DNA of 64,000 bases, from contig DLJZ01000030.1 of NCBI GenBank assembly GCA_002478865.1, forward strand, positions 1-64,000. Direction: 5' to 3'. The position numbers were made by a program, and so were the translations under genes. Positions 16,068-23,243 of this stretch are shown in pieces. Each line of letters opens with the position of its first letter. The first letter of the stretch is position 1. Under the pieces are notes generated by a model that was not told the DNA's origin, made no database searches, and saw only the letters and a list, made by a program, of their open reading frames with translations. The stretch is from Hungatella sp. UBA7603 (lineage in GTDB: Bacteria; Bacillota; Clostridia; Lachnospirales; Lachnospiraceae).

Positions 16068-16514
16068 ATGGAAATCAAAACACAGTATTTTGGAACCATT
16101 TCTAGTTCAGACAAAGAGTTCATTCATTTTCGTGATGGACTATTTGGTTTCGCTGATTTAAAAAATTATATCCCTTTGGCTTTTGAGAATAACAGTGATG
16201 CTCTTATCTCTCTTCAATCTGTAGAAGATAGCTCCATCTCTTTTATTCTCATGAATCCATTCCAACTATATACCGAATATATGCCCATATTATCAGATGA
16301 GGATCGGAAGCTTTTAGATGCCTCCTATAACGATGACAACATATCTTATTATGTAATTTGCATTATACATGATTCCATGGAAGATAGCACAGTGAACTTA
16401 AAATGCCCGATTGCAGTAAATACAGATACCAGGGAAGCTCGACAGATCATTCTGGATAATGTACTTTATAAATTTCGCCATCCAGTGAAAGATTTTATAA
16501 AAAAGGAGAAATAA
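16068..16514 (+). CDS. fliW: Flagellar assembly factor FliW
   Basis: Allosteric antagonist of CsrA that also binds flagellin. When flagellin accumulates in the cytoplasm, CsrA is freed to block flagellin translation. The sequence shows the family's beta-barrel pattern, with FRDGLFGFADLKNYIPL and the C-terminal CPIAVNTDTREARQIILDN. GGAGG-TTTCT precedes ATG 16068; the longer frame would overlap the previous gene and lacks a binding site. csrA starts one base after its stop codon, as expected for partner genes. Confidence 0.95.
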   Translation: MEIKTQYFGTISSSDKEFIHFRDGLFGFADLKNYIPLAFENNSDALISLQSVEDSSISFILMNPFQLYTEYMPILSDEDRKLLDASYNDDNISYYVICIIHDSMEDSTVNLKCPIAVNTDTREARQIILDNVLYKFRHPVKDFIKKEK

Positions 16515-16515
16515 T

Positions 16516-16767
16516 ATGCTTATTCTTCAAAGAAAAAAAGGTCAGGAACTTACAATTGGCGAAAATATCTGCGTTACTGTTTTAGATGTCGGAAATGACT
16601 GGGTAAAACTTGCAATTGAGGCTCCTAGGGATGTATCTATATTAAGGTCAGAATTGATTGAAGCAGCTTCTACTAATAAAGAGGCTGCATCTATCTCTCT
16701 GAGTCCAGGATCTATTTCTAAAATAAATAAATTATTACAAATAAAAAAAGACAGCGGAGATAACTGA
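16516..16767 (+). CDS. csrA: Carbon storage/translation regulator CsrA
   Basis: RNA-binding dimer that recognises GGA motifs in mRNA leaders, typically repressing flagellin translation in Firmicutes. The N-terminal half (MLILQRKKGQELTIGENICV... to IEAPRDVSILRSEL) contains all core strands and the RNA-contact RxxxE-like region. The 83-residue length is slightly long because of a Ser/Ala-rich tail. AAGGAG precedes the ATG. The stop codon lies inside a bidirectional terminator hairpin. Confidence 0.95.
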   Translation: MLILQRKKGQELTIGENICVTVLDVGNDWVKLAIEAPRDVSILRSELIEAASTNKEAASISLSPGSISKINKLLQIKKDSGDN

Positions 16768-16790
16768 AATCATTTCAGTATTTCCGCTGT
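16751..16790. terminator. Bidirectional terminator between csrA and the convergent gene
   Basis: A nearly perfect 19-20 bp stem (ACAGCGGA...ACTGAAAT / ATTTCAGT...TCCGCTGT) with a one-base apex contains both stop codons. It is followed by TTTCTTT on the plus strand and CTTTTTTT on the minus strand. It ends the flgM-csrA operon and the converging nucleotidyltransferase-like gene. Confidence 0.85.
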
Positions 16791-18089
16791 TTCTTTATCA
16801 TCATCTTTATCCTGTTCACTATCTCTTATGTCAGTTTCTTCCGCTTCAGATGTTTCTATGTTATCATCTTCTTCTTGAGATGCCGCCAATTTAACTATGA
16901 TATCTTTAATTATTGGTAGGCGGCTAAAACGTTGCCTCAAATTGCTAATTGGTTTTAATAGATACGTTTCCCATAATCTATGATAGCATATTCGTAGTCC
17001 ATATCTTCCTAATCGAAACAACCAGAATAGGGGCAATAATGCACTGGCCTTTTCAAGCTCTGGATAGATCGTCTCCATATAACCTCTGTCAGGAAATGCC
17101 CATTCCAGTAATCTCTTGAATTCTTCTGCTCTGCGATTGCGTGCATAGCAGTCCGCTACAGTTTTTATTAAAGGTAGGTACTGAGAACTGATTTCTCTTC
17201 CTTCCTCCCCTTTAGACAGGATATATGATTCCATTGCATCATAGACCTCTGCAAACTCTGCACCAACACCAGCTCCTGTACCAAACCAACGTAGTACCAG
17301 GTATTCCATTTTTTCTGCGAAAGCTTCTATTTTTAATTTTTTTAATCGATCATATATATACTTCCATGAAAATTCTTCTGCATAACGTTTATAAAAAAAC
17401 CAGAAATCAATCATTTGATTTAAGCTGATCTCACCTTTTGCATAGCTATCAGTCAGTCTACACATATAAAAGAGATACTGGTCATTAGGCCCCATCTCTC
17501 TAACATGCTTAAACCCCTCTTTTCTAGGTATGGTTCCTAAAAGATTCTTATAAAACTTACGCATAGGCTTGCTCAAAAAAATATTATAATTATAAAAAAA
17601 CACTTTGATACCAGGTATCCGGTAATATAAAAAACCTTCATCTTCTAAAGGCTTCTCTACAAAATCTCTAATGCGTAGTTTATTCGCAATCAGTCCCGTG
17701 CCTTTTTTATCAGAGCCCATTTCTATATACTCCTGGCAACACATTTCTTCAATGGGGTAGCTTTTCACATTCTCAGCATAATCTACAAAAAAGCAGTTTA
17801 TCTTCTCTTTTTCCATTAAAGATCTCAGCTGTTTTTCTGCCTTTCTTAATCGATCCGTTCGATAAACTGCCTCTAGATATTTCTCGAAGAAACGCCTTCG
17901 AATGGATTGAGGTATTATCTCATTTAAACCCAGAATTCCGTAATGAACAACATGAGCAACGTGATGAAAATCCGCAAGGCGAAACATCTTTTCCCAATCC
18001 AGCTGGCGCATTGGTTCAGGAGTTGTCTTTTGATTCATAACGGAAGATAGAATCATTATTAAATACCGTTCTTCGTATCCTTTTCTCAT
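16770..18089 (-). CDS. Putative nucleotidyltransferase-like protein (degenerate)
   Basis: A 439-residue soluble protein whose overall pattern recalls the family 5 nucleotidyltransferase-like proteins (NTP_transf_5). It has an N-terminal helical region (FRLADFHHVAHVVHYGIL...), a central region around FFVDYAENVKSYP and FVEKPLEDEGFLYYR, then helices. The usual catalytic G-D-I-D-type acidic motif is not visible where expected (EMCCQEYIEMGSDKKG), so activity is doubtful. The last 50 residues are very acidic. It converges on csrA and has a 160-nt leader below a sigma-28-like promoter, with GGA triplets that could bind CsrA. Function and membership in the motility regulon are inference. Confidence 0.5.
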   Translation of the reverse strand: MRKGYEERYLIMILSSVMNQKTTPEPMRQLDWEKMFRLADFHHVAHVVHYGILGLNEIIPQSIRRRFFEKYLEAVYRTDRLRKAEKQLRSLMEKEKINCFFVDYAENVKSYPIEEMCCQEYIEMGSDKKGTGLIANKLRIRDFVEKPLEDEGFLYYRIPGIKVFFYNYNIFLSKPMRKFYKNLLGTIPRKEGFKHVREMGPNDQYLFYMCRLTDSYAKGEISLNQMIDFWFFYKRYAEEFSWKYIYDRLKKLKIEAFAEKMEYLVLRWFGTGAGVGAEFAEVYDAMESYILSKGEEGREISSQYLPLIKTVADCYARNRRAEEFKRLLEWAFPDRGYMETIYPELEKASALLPLFWLFRLGRYGLRICYHRLWETYLLKPISNLRQRFSRLPIIKDIIVKLAASQEEDDNIETSEAEETDIRDSEQDKDDDKETAEILK

Positions 18090-18257
18090 TACACACTTCC
18101 ATCCTTATATGCCAAAGGTACAAACGCTTTCAGCAAATCATATATCAATGTAACTACAATATTATATTCATGATCACAAAACATTGTTGAATGAATTCCT
18201 CTGTATTTTATATCAAATAGCTGAATGAAGCTAAAGAAGGTTACATCCTACACTTAT

Positions 18258-18284
18258 ATATCGGTTTTTATATAAATATCTTAA
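18258..18284 (-). promoter_or_regulatory. Sigma-28-like promoter before the nucleotidyltransferase-like gene
   Basis: On the minus strand TTAA (18284-18281), 15 nt, ACCGATAT (18265-18258). This is one of the best matches to the FliA consensus in the window. It predicts an untranslated leader of about 160 nt before ATG 18089, containing GGA triplets near 18248, 18199, 18104 and 18099. Confidence 0.5.
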
Positions 18285-18308
18285 CTTTAGATGCCAATTG
18301 TACGATAG
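18282..18308 (+). promoter_or_regulatory. Possible divergent sigma-28-like promoter for the C39-like peptidase
   Basis: TAAC (18282-18285), 15 nt, TACGATAG (18301-18308) on the plus strand. It overlaps the -35 element of the opposite-strand promoter by three bases. The last base of the -10 differs from consensus. Confidence 0.3.
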
Positions 18309-18353
18309 ATATTGTATACATAAATATAAATCTTTATAGAAAAGGTGAATTCA

Positions 18354-19079
18354 GTGAGTGGATTTTATAATATCATTTTTAAAACACTATTCTTAGCTAC
18401 TGTCCCTTTAACAACTACATTTACCGCTAACAATCAAAACGTAGAATCCAATAGGCTTTTGTCTGTATCTCAGATATCTGTAAGTGAAAGTTATGCAGAG
18501 GCGGAAATCCCTCAGGAAGGAAGATATGATGTAATGCTAGACAGCGTAGCTGGACCTCTTACGTATTATAATCAAGGTGATTCCAGGTGGGGGAATTATC
18601 TCTGGGGTGGGAAAGATCCTTTATCCATCTATGGTTGCGGCCCTACTATTATGGCTATGTTGATTACAAGCCTGACTGGAAATCAGGTACTGCCTGCAGA
18701 TGCTGCAAACTGGGCCGCCTCTAACAGATGTTGGGCTCCAGAAGACGGCTCTTACCATTGTCTGATCCAACATGCCTCCTCTGCATTTGGAATTGAGGCT
18801 GTTCCGATCAGGGACTATTCTGTAAATGGAATTCAGCAGGCACTTAATTCAAACCGATTGGTTATTGCGCTGGTTGGCAGAGGGCACTTCACGCAACGAG
18901 GGCATTTCCTTATTATTACCCGTATGACAGAAGAAGGAAAGGTGCGGATTGCGGATCCAAACAGCTATGAGAACACTTCTATGGACTGGGATCCTGAAAT
19001 CATTTTAAAGGAGTTAAACCGACGAGCCTCAAATGGTGGCCCTTTGTGGGCAATCGATCTGCCCGATTCCTCACGGTAA
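18354..19079 (+). CDS. Secreted C39-like papain-fold cysteine peptidase/amidase
   Basis: A single protein of about 240 residues. A hydrophobic N-terminal stretch (LFLATVPLTTTFTANNQ) looks like a signal peptide, followed by an exported linker and a C39-like domain from about residue 60. The catalytic Cys lies in IYGCGPTIMAML, the His in RGHFLIITR and the following Asp/Asn in IADPNS. WG repeats before the cysteine (DSRWGNYLWGG) are typical of the peptidase_C39_2 group. GTG 18354 is chosen because AAAGGTG is six bases upstream; another GTG at 18345 lies within that site. It converges on the FliT-like gene and overlaps its 3' end by nine bases. Substrate unknown; wall or surface protein processing is inference. 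Confidence 0.75.
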   Translation: MSGFYNIIFKTLFLATVPLTTTFTANNQNVESNRLLSVSQISVSESYAEAEIPQEGRYDVMLDSVAGPLTYYNQGDSRWGNYLWGGKDPLSIYGCGPTIMAMLITSLTGNQVLPADAANWAASNRCWAPEDGSYHCLIQHASSAFGIEAVPIRDYSVNGIQQALNSNRLVIALVGRGHFTQRGHFLIITRMTEEGKVRIADPNSYENTSMDWDPEIILKELNRRASNGGPLWAIDLPDSSR

Positions 19080-19475
19080 TGTTTGATAGAAAGAATCTTT
19101 TCCCGCTAAACGCATGCTGATATGGCGGTCCAGTTCAATGGTCCGCTGCACCAGCATTTGAATGCTGTTTCCTTTTTCTACTAGTTTCTTAATTATTGGA
19201 TTCTCTGGTATATTTTCCTTATTTCCCTTAATCCAATTCATGGCTTGAGTAGCCTCATCTGTTGGAATAAAAGACAAGAGTAGGTGCATATTCCTTTCAC
19301 TCATCTCTGCTTGATCTATCTCTTCCTGCCTCATTCCTAATAATATTTGAACCAATGCCCGATCATTTCTTGACAGTGCGTCACCAATATCTTTTGTAAT
19401 ACGTTCTATTTCATTAAAACACTGATATTTCTTCTGCATTTCTTTTAATATTTCAATCAACATTTCATCTTCCAT
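19071..19475 (-). CDS. FliT/FlgN-like flagellar chaperone
   Basis: Predicted cytoplasmic, all-helical protein of 134 residues, highly charged, with heptad-like helices (NEIERITKDIGDALSRND and MLVQRTIELDRHISMRLA). It lies directly after fliD-fliS, the usual place for the FliD chaperone FliT, and its size matches. Sequence conservation in this family is low, so the assignment rests mainly on context. A strong AGGAGG precedes the ATG. Between fliS and this gene is a very stable hairpin that may reduce its expression. Confidence 0.6.
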   Translation of the reverse strand: MEDEMLIEILKEMQKKYQCFNEIERITKDIGDALSRNDRALVQILLGMRQEEIDQAEMSERNMHLLLSFIPTDEATQAMNWIKGNKENIPENPIIKKLVEKGNSIQMLVQRTIELDRHISMRLAGKDSFYQTLP

Positions 19476-19508
19476 AATAACCTCCTAACACTTGAATCAT
19501 TTTTAAAT

Positions 19509-19534
19509 GGCTGGAGAGGAAAACCTCTCCAGCC
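19509..19534. terminator. Stable GC-rich hairpin between fliS and the FliT-like gene
   Basis: A perfect 11-bp stem (GGCTGGAGAGG / CCTCTCCAGCC) with a four-base loop. It follows the fliS stop codon on the minus strand. There it is followed by ATTTAAAAA, a poor U-tract, so it is more likely an attenuator or mRNA end protector than a full terminator. The plus-strand side, TTATTTT, is a better terminator tail for read-through from 18354-19079. Confidence 0.65.
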
Positions 19535-19539
19535 TTATT

Positions 19540-19908
19540 TTAATTACTTAATCCCTGGGCTTCTTTAAATGTATCCCGTAAATCAACAATCAAAGGACGT
19601 ACTTCTATAATAACCTGGCGATTTCTTCCTGCTTTAATTCTACTAAATTCATAGAGGAAAAAATCATAGAGCCGTTTCAGTTCTCTACTGATTTCATAAT
19701 TAAAATTTAAAGTGTTTTTTAGATAAGTTACAATATCAATTGACCGCTGAATGGATTGTTCAAAAGATTCATAATCCTTTTTTTCTAAAGCAAGATCTGC
19801 TCTTGTCAAACGTTTTAACAGTTCGTCAAATAAAAGATTGAGCATCTCTCCTGGTGTCATCGTATTGACTGACTGTTCTTTGTATTGCTGATATCCATTC
19901 ATATTCAT
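19540..19908 (-). CDS. fliS: Flagellin-specific chaperone FliS
   Basis: Cytoplasmic four-helix chaperone that binds the flagellin C-terminus and prevents premature polymerisation. It shows the family's N-terminal YQQYKEQSVNTMTPGEMLNLLFDELLKR and the helix YLKNTLNFNYEISRELKRLYDF. The 122-residue length is standard. GGCGGTG lies before the ATG, 18 bases after fliD. Its presence implies a flagellin gene elsewhere in the genome. Confidence 0.95.
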   Translation of the reverse strand: MNMNGYQQYKEQSVNTMTPGEMLNLLFDELLKRLTRADLALEKKDYESFEQSIQRSIDIVTYLKNTLNFNYEISRELKRLYDFFLYEFSRIKAGRNRQVIIEVRPLIVDLRDTFKEAQGLSN

Positions 19909-19925
19909 TGTCTACACCGCCATTT

Positions 19926-22304
19926 CTAACTGCCGAATGAACTTAAGGTACTACTCTGGGAGTTCATTTGAGCAATTACATTTTCCAAATTCGTGAATTG
20001 CTTTACATACCGATCGGTTTCAGTCTTTAACTGTGTTTGAAGTTTTTTAATGTAAACATCAATGCTATCGATTGACTTCTGTATACTATTTGATGTAACA
20101 CTGGTTGGCGCATATACAGAACCGGCTTTTTCAATGAGAATACCTTTGACTGCTCCAGCAGTATTAGCAAACTTATTCGTTATTGAAGTAAGTTTAGCCA
20201 TAAATCCATCTTTTTCACCAGTAGAAGTATCGGCTTTTTTTGTGAACAACTTCTTTATATCTTCTGGATTCTTCTCAAGGGCTGCACGGAATTTCGTCTC
20301 ATCAAAAACCAGCTTACCCTTTTCAGTATAGTCACTGCTTGTACTGATTCCAAAAGAACTTAACATAGCCTTTTCATCTGAACCAGCATCAAAAACAAAC
20401 CTAAGGCTATCTGATAATGATCTAAGGTCAGTGTCGTTAAACAGTACTCCCACCTTAGCTTTATCTTCCCATTTTTTAATCTGGTCTTCTGTCATACTCT
20501 CTTTTTGTTCATCAGTTAAAGGAGAATAATCACGATTAGGCTTTTTACTTACCTGATCGCTAACTAATTGAATAATATCATTATAATCTTTTATCATATC
20601 AGTAATTGTAGATACAATCTTGTCACTATTCGTCTTTGCTGTTAATGTTACGGGATCTGCAGCCGTATCTATACTACCGTCGCTTTTATAGCCAAATGTT
20701 CCATTGACAGTAACATTAAGCCCCTCCAGGTTAAATGAATTGCTGCCGCGTACTAATTCCTGGGTTGCTCCGTCACCATACTTTACTGTAACTACAGCAT
20801 CTTTGCCCTCTTTTACATCAAATCCTGTATCATTATCACCAAAAAGAGCCTCAGCATCTTCCTCAAAGTCAACTTTACCAGAAGCTCCTGCTACAGTAGA
20901 CTGGAATGTAAACTTATCAGAATTTGAGATATAACTGACTTTAACACCAGCATCTGAAGAATTAATCTTATCCATTATCTCTTTCATAGAGCTCTTATAT
21001 GATAATCCAGTTATAGATACACCATTGATTTTTAAATTTATTAAGTTATCTTCTGAATATCCCGGTTTACTTTTAATCGCCTTCATACTTTCTAAGCCTG
21101 AATCTGCAACAGAGGATTCTAAATTTAAACGATTAGATTCGCCTGCCGTAATGCCTAATTCCCCATTTGTTCCCAGTATACCCTTATCTGCTGATGTAAT
21201 AGACAGAACTGAAGTATTATCATCTGCATTTGTTCCAGCAACTTTAGTTTTAAAAACTAGTTTACCACCATCTTCTTGAACGTCAATTCTACCATCACCA
21301 AATTGCTTTGCTAATTTATCTTTCAAATCTTTTGCTAAATCAGTAATATTTGTTTTATCACCAAACTGTATGGATTTTGTAACCCCATTGTAGGTAAAAC
21401 TAATGTTTTTGCCCTTGGTTCTCTCCAGAAAAGTTTTAGGGGTAGTAAGCTCCTGAGTATACCCCTTTACCGTATCTGAGAATCCAGTGTCACTAATTTT
21501 TCGGTCTGCTTCAGAGACTTTCTTAATATCGTCAAAACCAAGAGCCTTTAATGCAGATTCACTACCACTCTCGAGTAAAACAGTATTACCAGCAGTATTC
21601 TCTGACTTTATATCCAACTTTGAGACACCACCTGAATCGTAAGAAGAAACTTTGATCACATCGGCAAGAGTCTTTCCATTCCCAATAGAGACCTGTTCTA
21701 AAGATTTATTTATAGACTTTGCAGCGTTTTCTGTATTGGAATAATCATATGTAGTTCCATCACTTGCTTTTCCAGTCTGCATCGTTACATTATAGGTTTT
21801 GCTTCCATACTTAAAAGTGAGATATTCCCCTTCTAAGTTGCTGACATCTTTCATTCCAAAATCAATGGTTTCACTACTAAGAGTAGAATCACTTACCGAA
21901 TTTGCAGAAACCTTATACGCATCTTGTGCCATCGATTTTACTCCAACTATGGAAAGAGAATTGGAGATAGAGGAACTTCCTGTAACGCTTACATATTTAC
22001 TATTAGCACCATTAGTCGTAATACTGCTGCTTGCCCATATACTTGAACTGGAAAGGTTAGTTGCTGGATTCGTATAGGACATATACTTCTTAGAAAACTC
22101 TACCAATTTGGAACTGACTGATTGATATGCTTCCTGCTTCCAAAGCGCGGTTTGTCTACTTTTGTTTTGCTTCGCAATCTTAGCTCTGGTAGAAGCTGTC
22201 ATTCCTTCAATGAGAGAGTCTCTGTCCAGTCCACTGGCAAGTCCGCCATATCCACGTACCGTGGATGCAGAGTTGATTTTGTTCGTAGTTGATACTGATG
22301 CCAT
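19926..22304 (-). CDS. fliD: Filament cap protein FliD (HAP2), large form
   Basis: Extracellular cap that folds flagellin at the filament tip. The N-terminal family segment (GLASGLDRDSLIEGMTASTRAK) and the C-terminal coiled coil (SIQKSIDSIDVYIKKLQTQLK... YVKQFTNLENVIAQMNSQSS) are clear. At 792 residues it is considerably longer than many FliD proteins. The extra length lies in the Ser/Thr/Asp-rich central domains (about 130-560), which are surface-exposed in known structures. AAAGGAG precedes the ATG. It is first of fliD-fliS and divergent from parA; a sigma-28-like -10 lies 75 bases upstream. Confidence 0.95.
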   Translation of the reverse strand: MASVSTTNKINSASTVRGYGGLASGLDRDSLIEGMTASTRAKIAKQNKSRQTALWKQEAYQSVSSKLVEFSKKYMSYTNPATNLSSSSIWASSSITTNGANSKYVSVTGSSSISNSLSIVGVKSMAQDAYKVSANSVSDSTLSSETIDFGMKDVSNLEGEYLTFKYGSKTYNVTMQTGKASDGTTYDYSNTENAAKSINKSLEQVSIGNGKTLADVIKVSSYDSGGVSKLDIKSENTAGNTVLLESGSESALKALGFDDIKKVSEADRKISDTGFSDTVKGYTQELTTPKTFLERTKGKNISFTYNGVTKSIQFGDKTNITDLAKDLKDKLAKQFGDGRIDVQEDGGKLVFKTKVAGTNADDNTSVLSITSADKGILGTNGELGITAGESNRLNLESSVADSGLESMKAIKSKPGYSEDNLINLKINGVSITGLSYKSSMKEIMDKINSSDAGVKVSYISNSDKFTFQSTVAGASGKVDFEEDAEALFGDNDTGFDVKEGKDAVVTVKYGDGATQELVRGSNSFNLEGLNVTVNGTFGYKSDGSIDTAADPVTLTAKTNSDKIVSTITDMIKDYNDIIQLVSDQVSKKPNRDYSPLTDEQKESMTEDQIKKWEDKAKVGVLFNDTDLRSLSDSLRFVFDAGSDEKAMLSSFGISTSSDYTEKGKLVFDETKFRAALEKNPEDIKKLFTKKADTSTGEKDGFMAKLTSITNKFANTAGAVKGILIEKAGSVYAPTSVTSNSIQKSIDSIDVYIKKLQTQLKTETDRYVKQFTNLENVIAQMNSQSSTLSSFGS

Positions 22305-22379
22305 AGATAAACTCCTTTCTAATATCCATATCCAATTTTCGCCAAAAATCGGTTTTTTTCTTGTTTTTGCTATACTTAT

Positions 22380-22406
22380 TTATCGACATATTGTATACTA
22401 AAGATA
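22380..22406 (-). promoter_or_regulatory. Possible sigma-28 promoter of fliD-fliS
   Basis: On the minus strand the -10 element reads GTCGATAA (22387-22380). The -35 position 15 nt away reads TATC, with TTAT one base further. The -10 is convincing, the -35 weak. It overlaps the palindrome at 22401-22419. Confidence 0.4.
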
Positions 22407-22419
22407 ATAGTATTATCTT
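22401..22419. promoter_or_regulatory. Perfect 19-nt palindrome between fliD and parA
   Basis: AAGATAATA-G-TATTATCTT is a perfect dyad of nine-base arms in the 139-base divergent intergenic region. It overlaps the -35 region of the fliD candidate promoter and precedes the parA ribosome-binding site by about ten bases. It has the form of a dimeric repressor operator, but no binding protein is identified. Confidence 0.4.
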
Positions 22420-22443
22420 AAATTACGATTGGAGGAATAGAAC

Positions 22444-23217
22444 TTGTCAACGGTAATTACCATTACAAATCAAAAGGGCGGTGTAGGTAAAACAACGACT
22501 TCCTGCTCTCTTGCCTGCGGCTTGGCCATGAAGAAGAAAAGAGTCTTAGCAGTTGATTTAGATCCACAGGGTAACCTAGGTTTTAGCCTTGGTCTTGAAA
22601 TTGAATCCTGCGCTACCATATATGAAGTTTTTAAAGGAACTGCTACCCTGCAAGAGGCCATTCGTCCAGCTAAATATTGTGATGTTATTTCATCCAACAT
22701 TCTTTTAAGCGGAGCCGAGCGGGAATTTACCGGAAAGCAGCGGGAAAGCATGTTGAAGGATATCCTATCTACCGTAGCAGGTTACTATGATTATATCATT
22801 ATTGATACGCCTCCTGCTCTTAATATTCTTACTGTAAATGCATATGCTGCAGCCGATTATCTGGTAATCCCTATGGTTCCAGAGATTCTTAGTTTGCTTG
22901 GCGTATCACAAATTAAAGATACCATTAATACAGTACGTACCTCTGTTAATCCGAATCTTTATGTTCTTGGGATACTGCTTAATAAATACAATTCCAGGAC
23001 CCTACTTTCCAGGGAAGTAAAAGAGATGGCAGAAAATATTGCTGCTCAAATTGGCACAATCGTATTTAGCACTCAAATTCGTTCCAGTGTCAGTGTAGCA
23101 GAAGCTCCTGCTCAGGGAGAAAGCCTTTTAGACTACGCTCCTCGCTCTAATCCAGCCTTAGATTACAAAGCTTTGGTAGATGAAGTTCTAGAACTAATTA
23201 ACGAGCGTAAAAATTAA
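22444..23217 (+). CDS. ParA/Soj-type partitioning ATPase
   Basis: Deviant Walker-type P-loop ATPase of the ParA/MinD superfamily. The N-terminus carries the signature lysine and P-loop (NQKGGVGKTTTS), then VDLDPQGN and IIIDTPPAL. It has no N-terminal DNA-binding domain and no C-terminal amphipathic membrane helix of the MinD/FlhG kind, so it resembles chromosomal Soj and the nucleoid-bound ParA proteins that position cargo. TTG start at 22444 behind GGAGG. Its 257 residues are normal length. The next gene, 26 bases downstream, encodes a ComFB-domain protein and is the likely partner. A location within a flagellar cluster suggests positioning of chemosensory or flagellar structures; inference. 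Confidence 0.9.
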   Translation: MSTVITITNQKGGVGKTTTSCSLACGLAMKKKRVLAVDLDPQGNLGFSLGLEIESCATIYEVFKGTATLQEAIRPAKYCDVISSNILLSGAEREFTGKQRESMLKDILSTVAGYYDYIIIDTPPALNILTVNAYAAADYLVIPMVPEILSLLGVSQIKDTINTVRTSVNPNLYVLGILLNKYNSRTLLSREVKEMAENIAAQIGTIVFSTQIRSSVSVAEAPAQGESLLDYAPRSNPALDYKALVDEVLELINERKN

Positions 23218-23243
23218 TATATACATGATAGGGGTATGAGACC

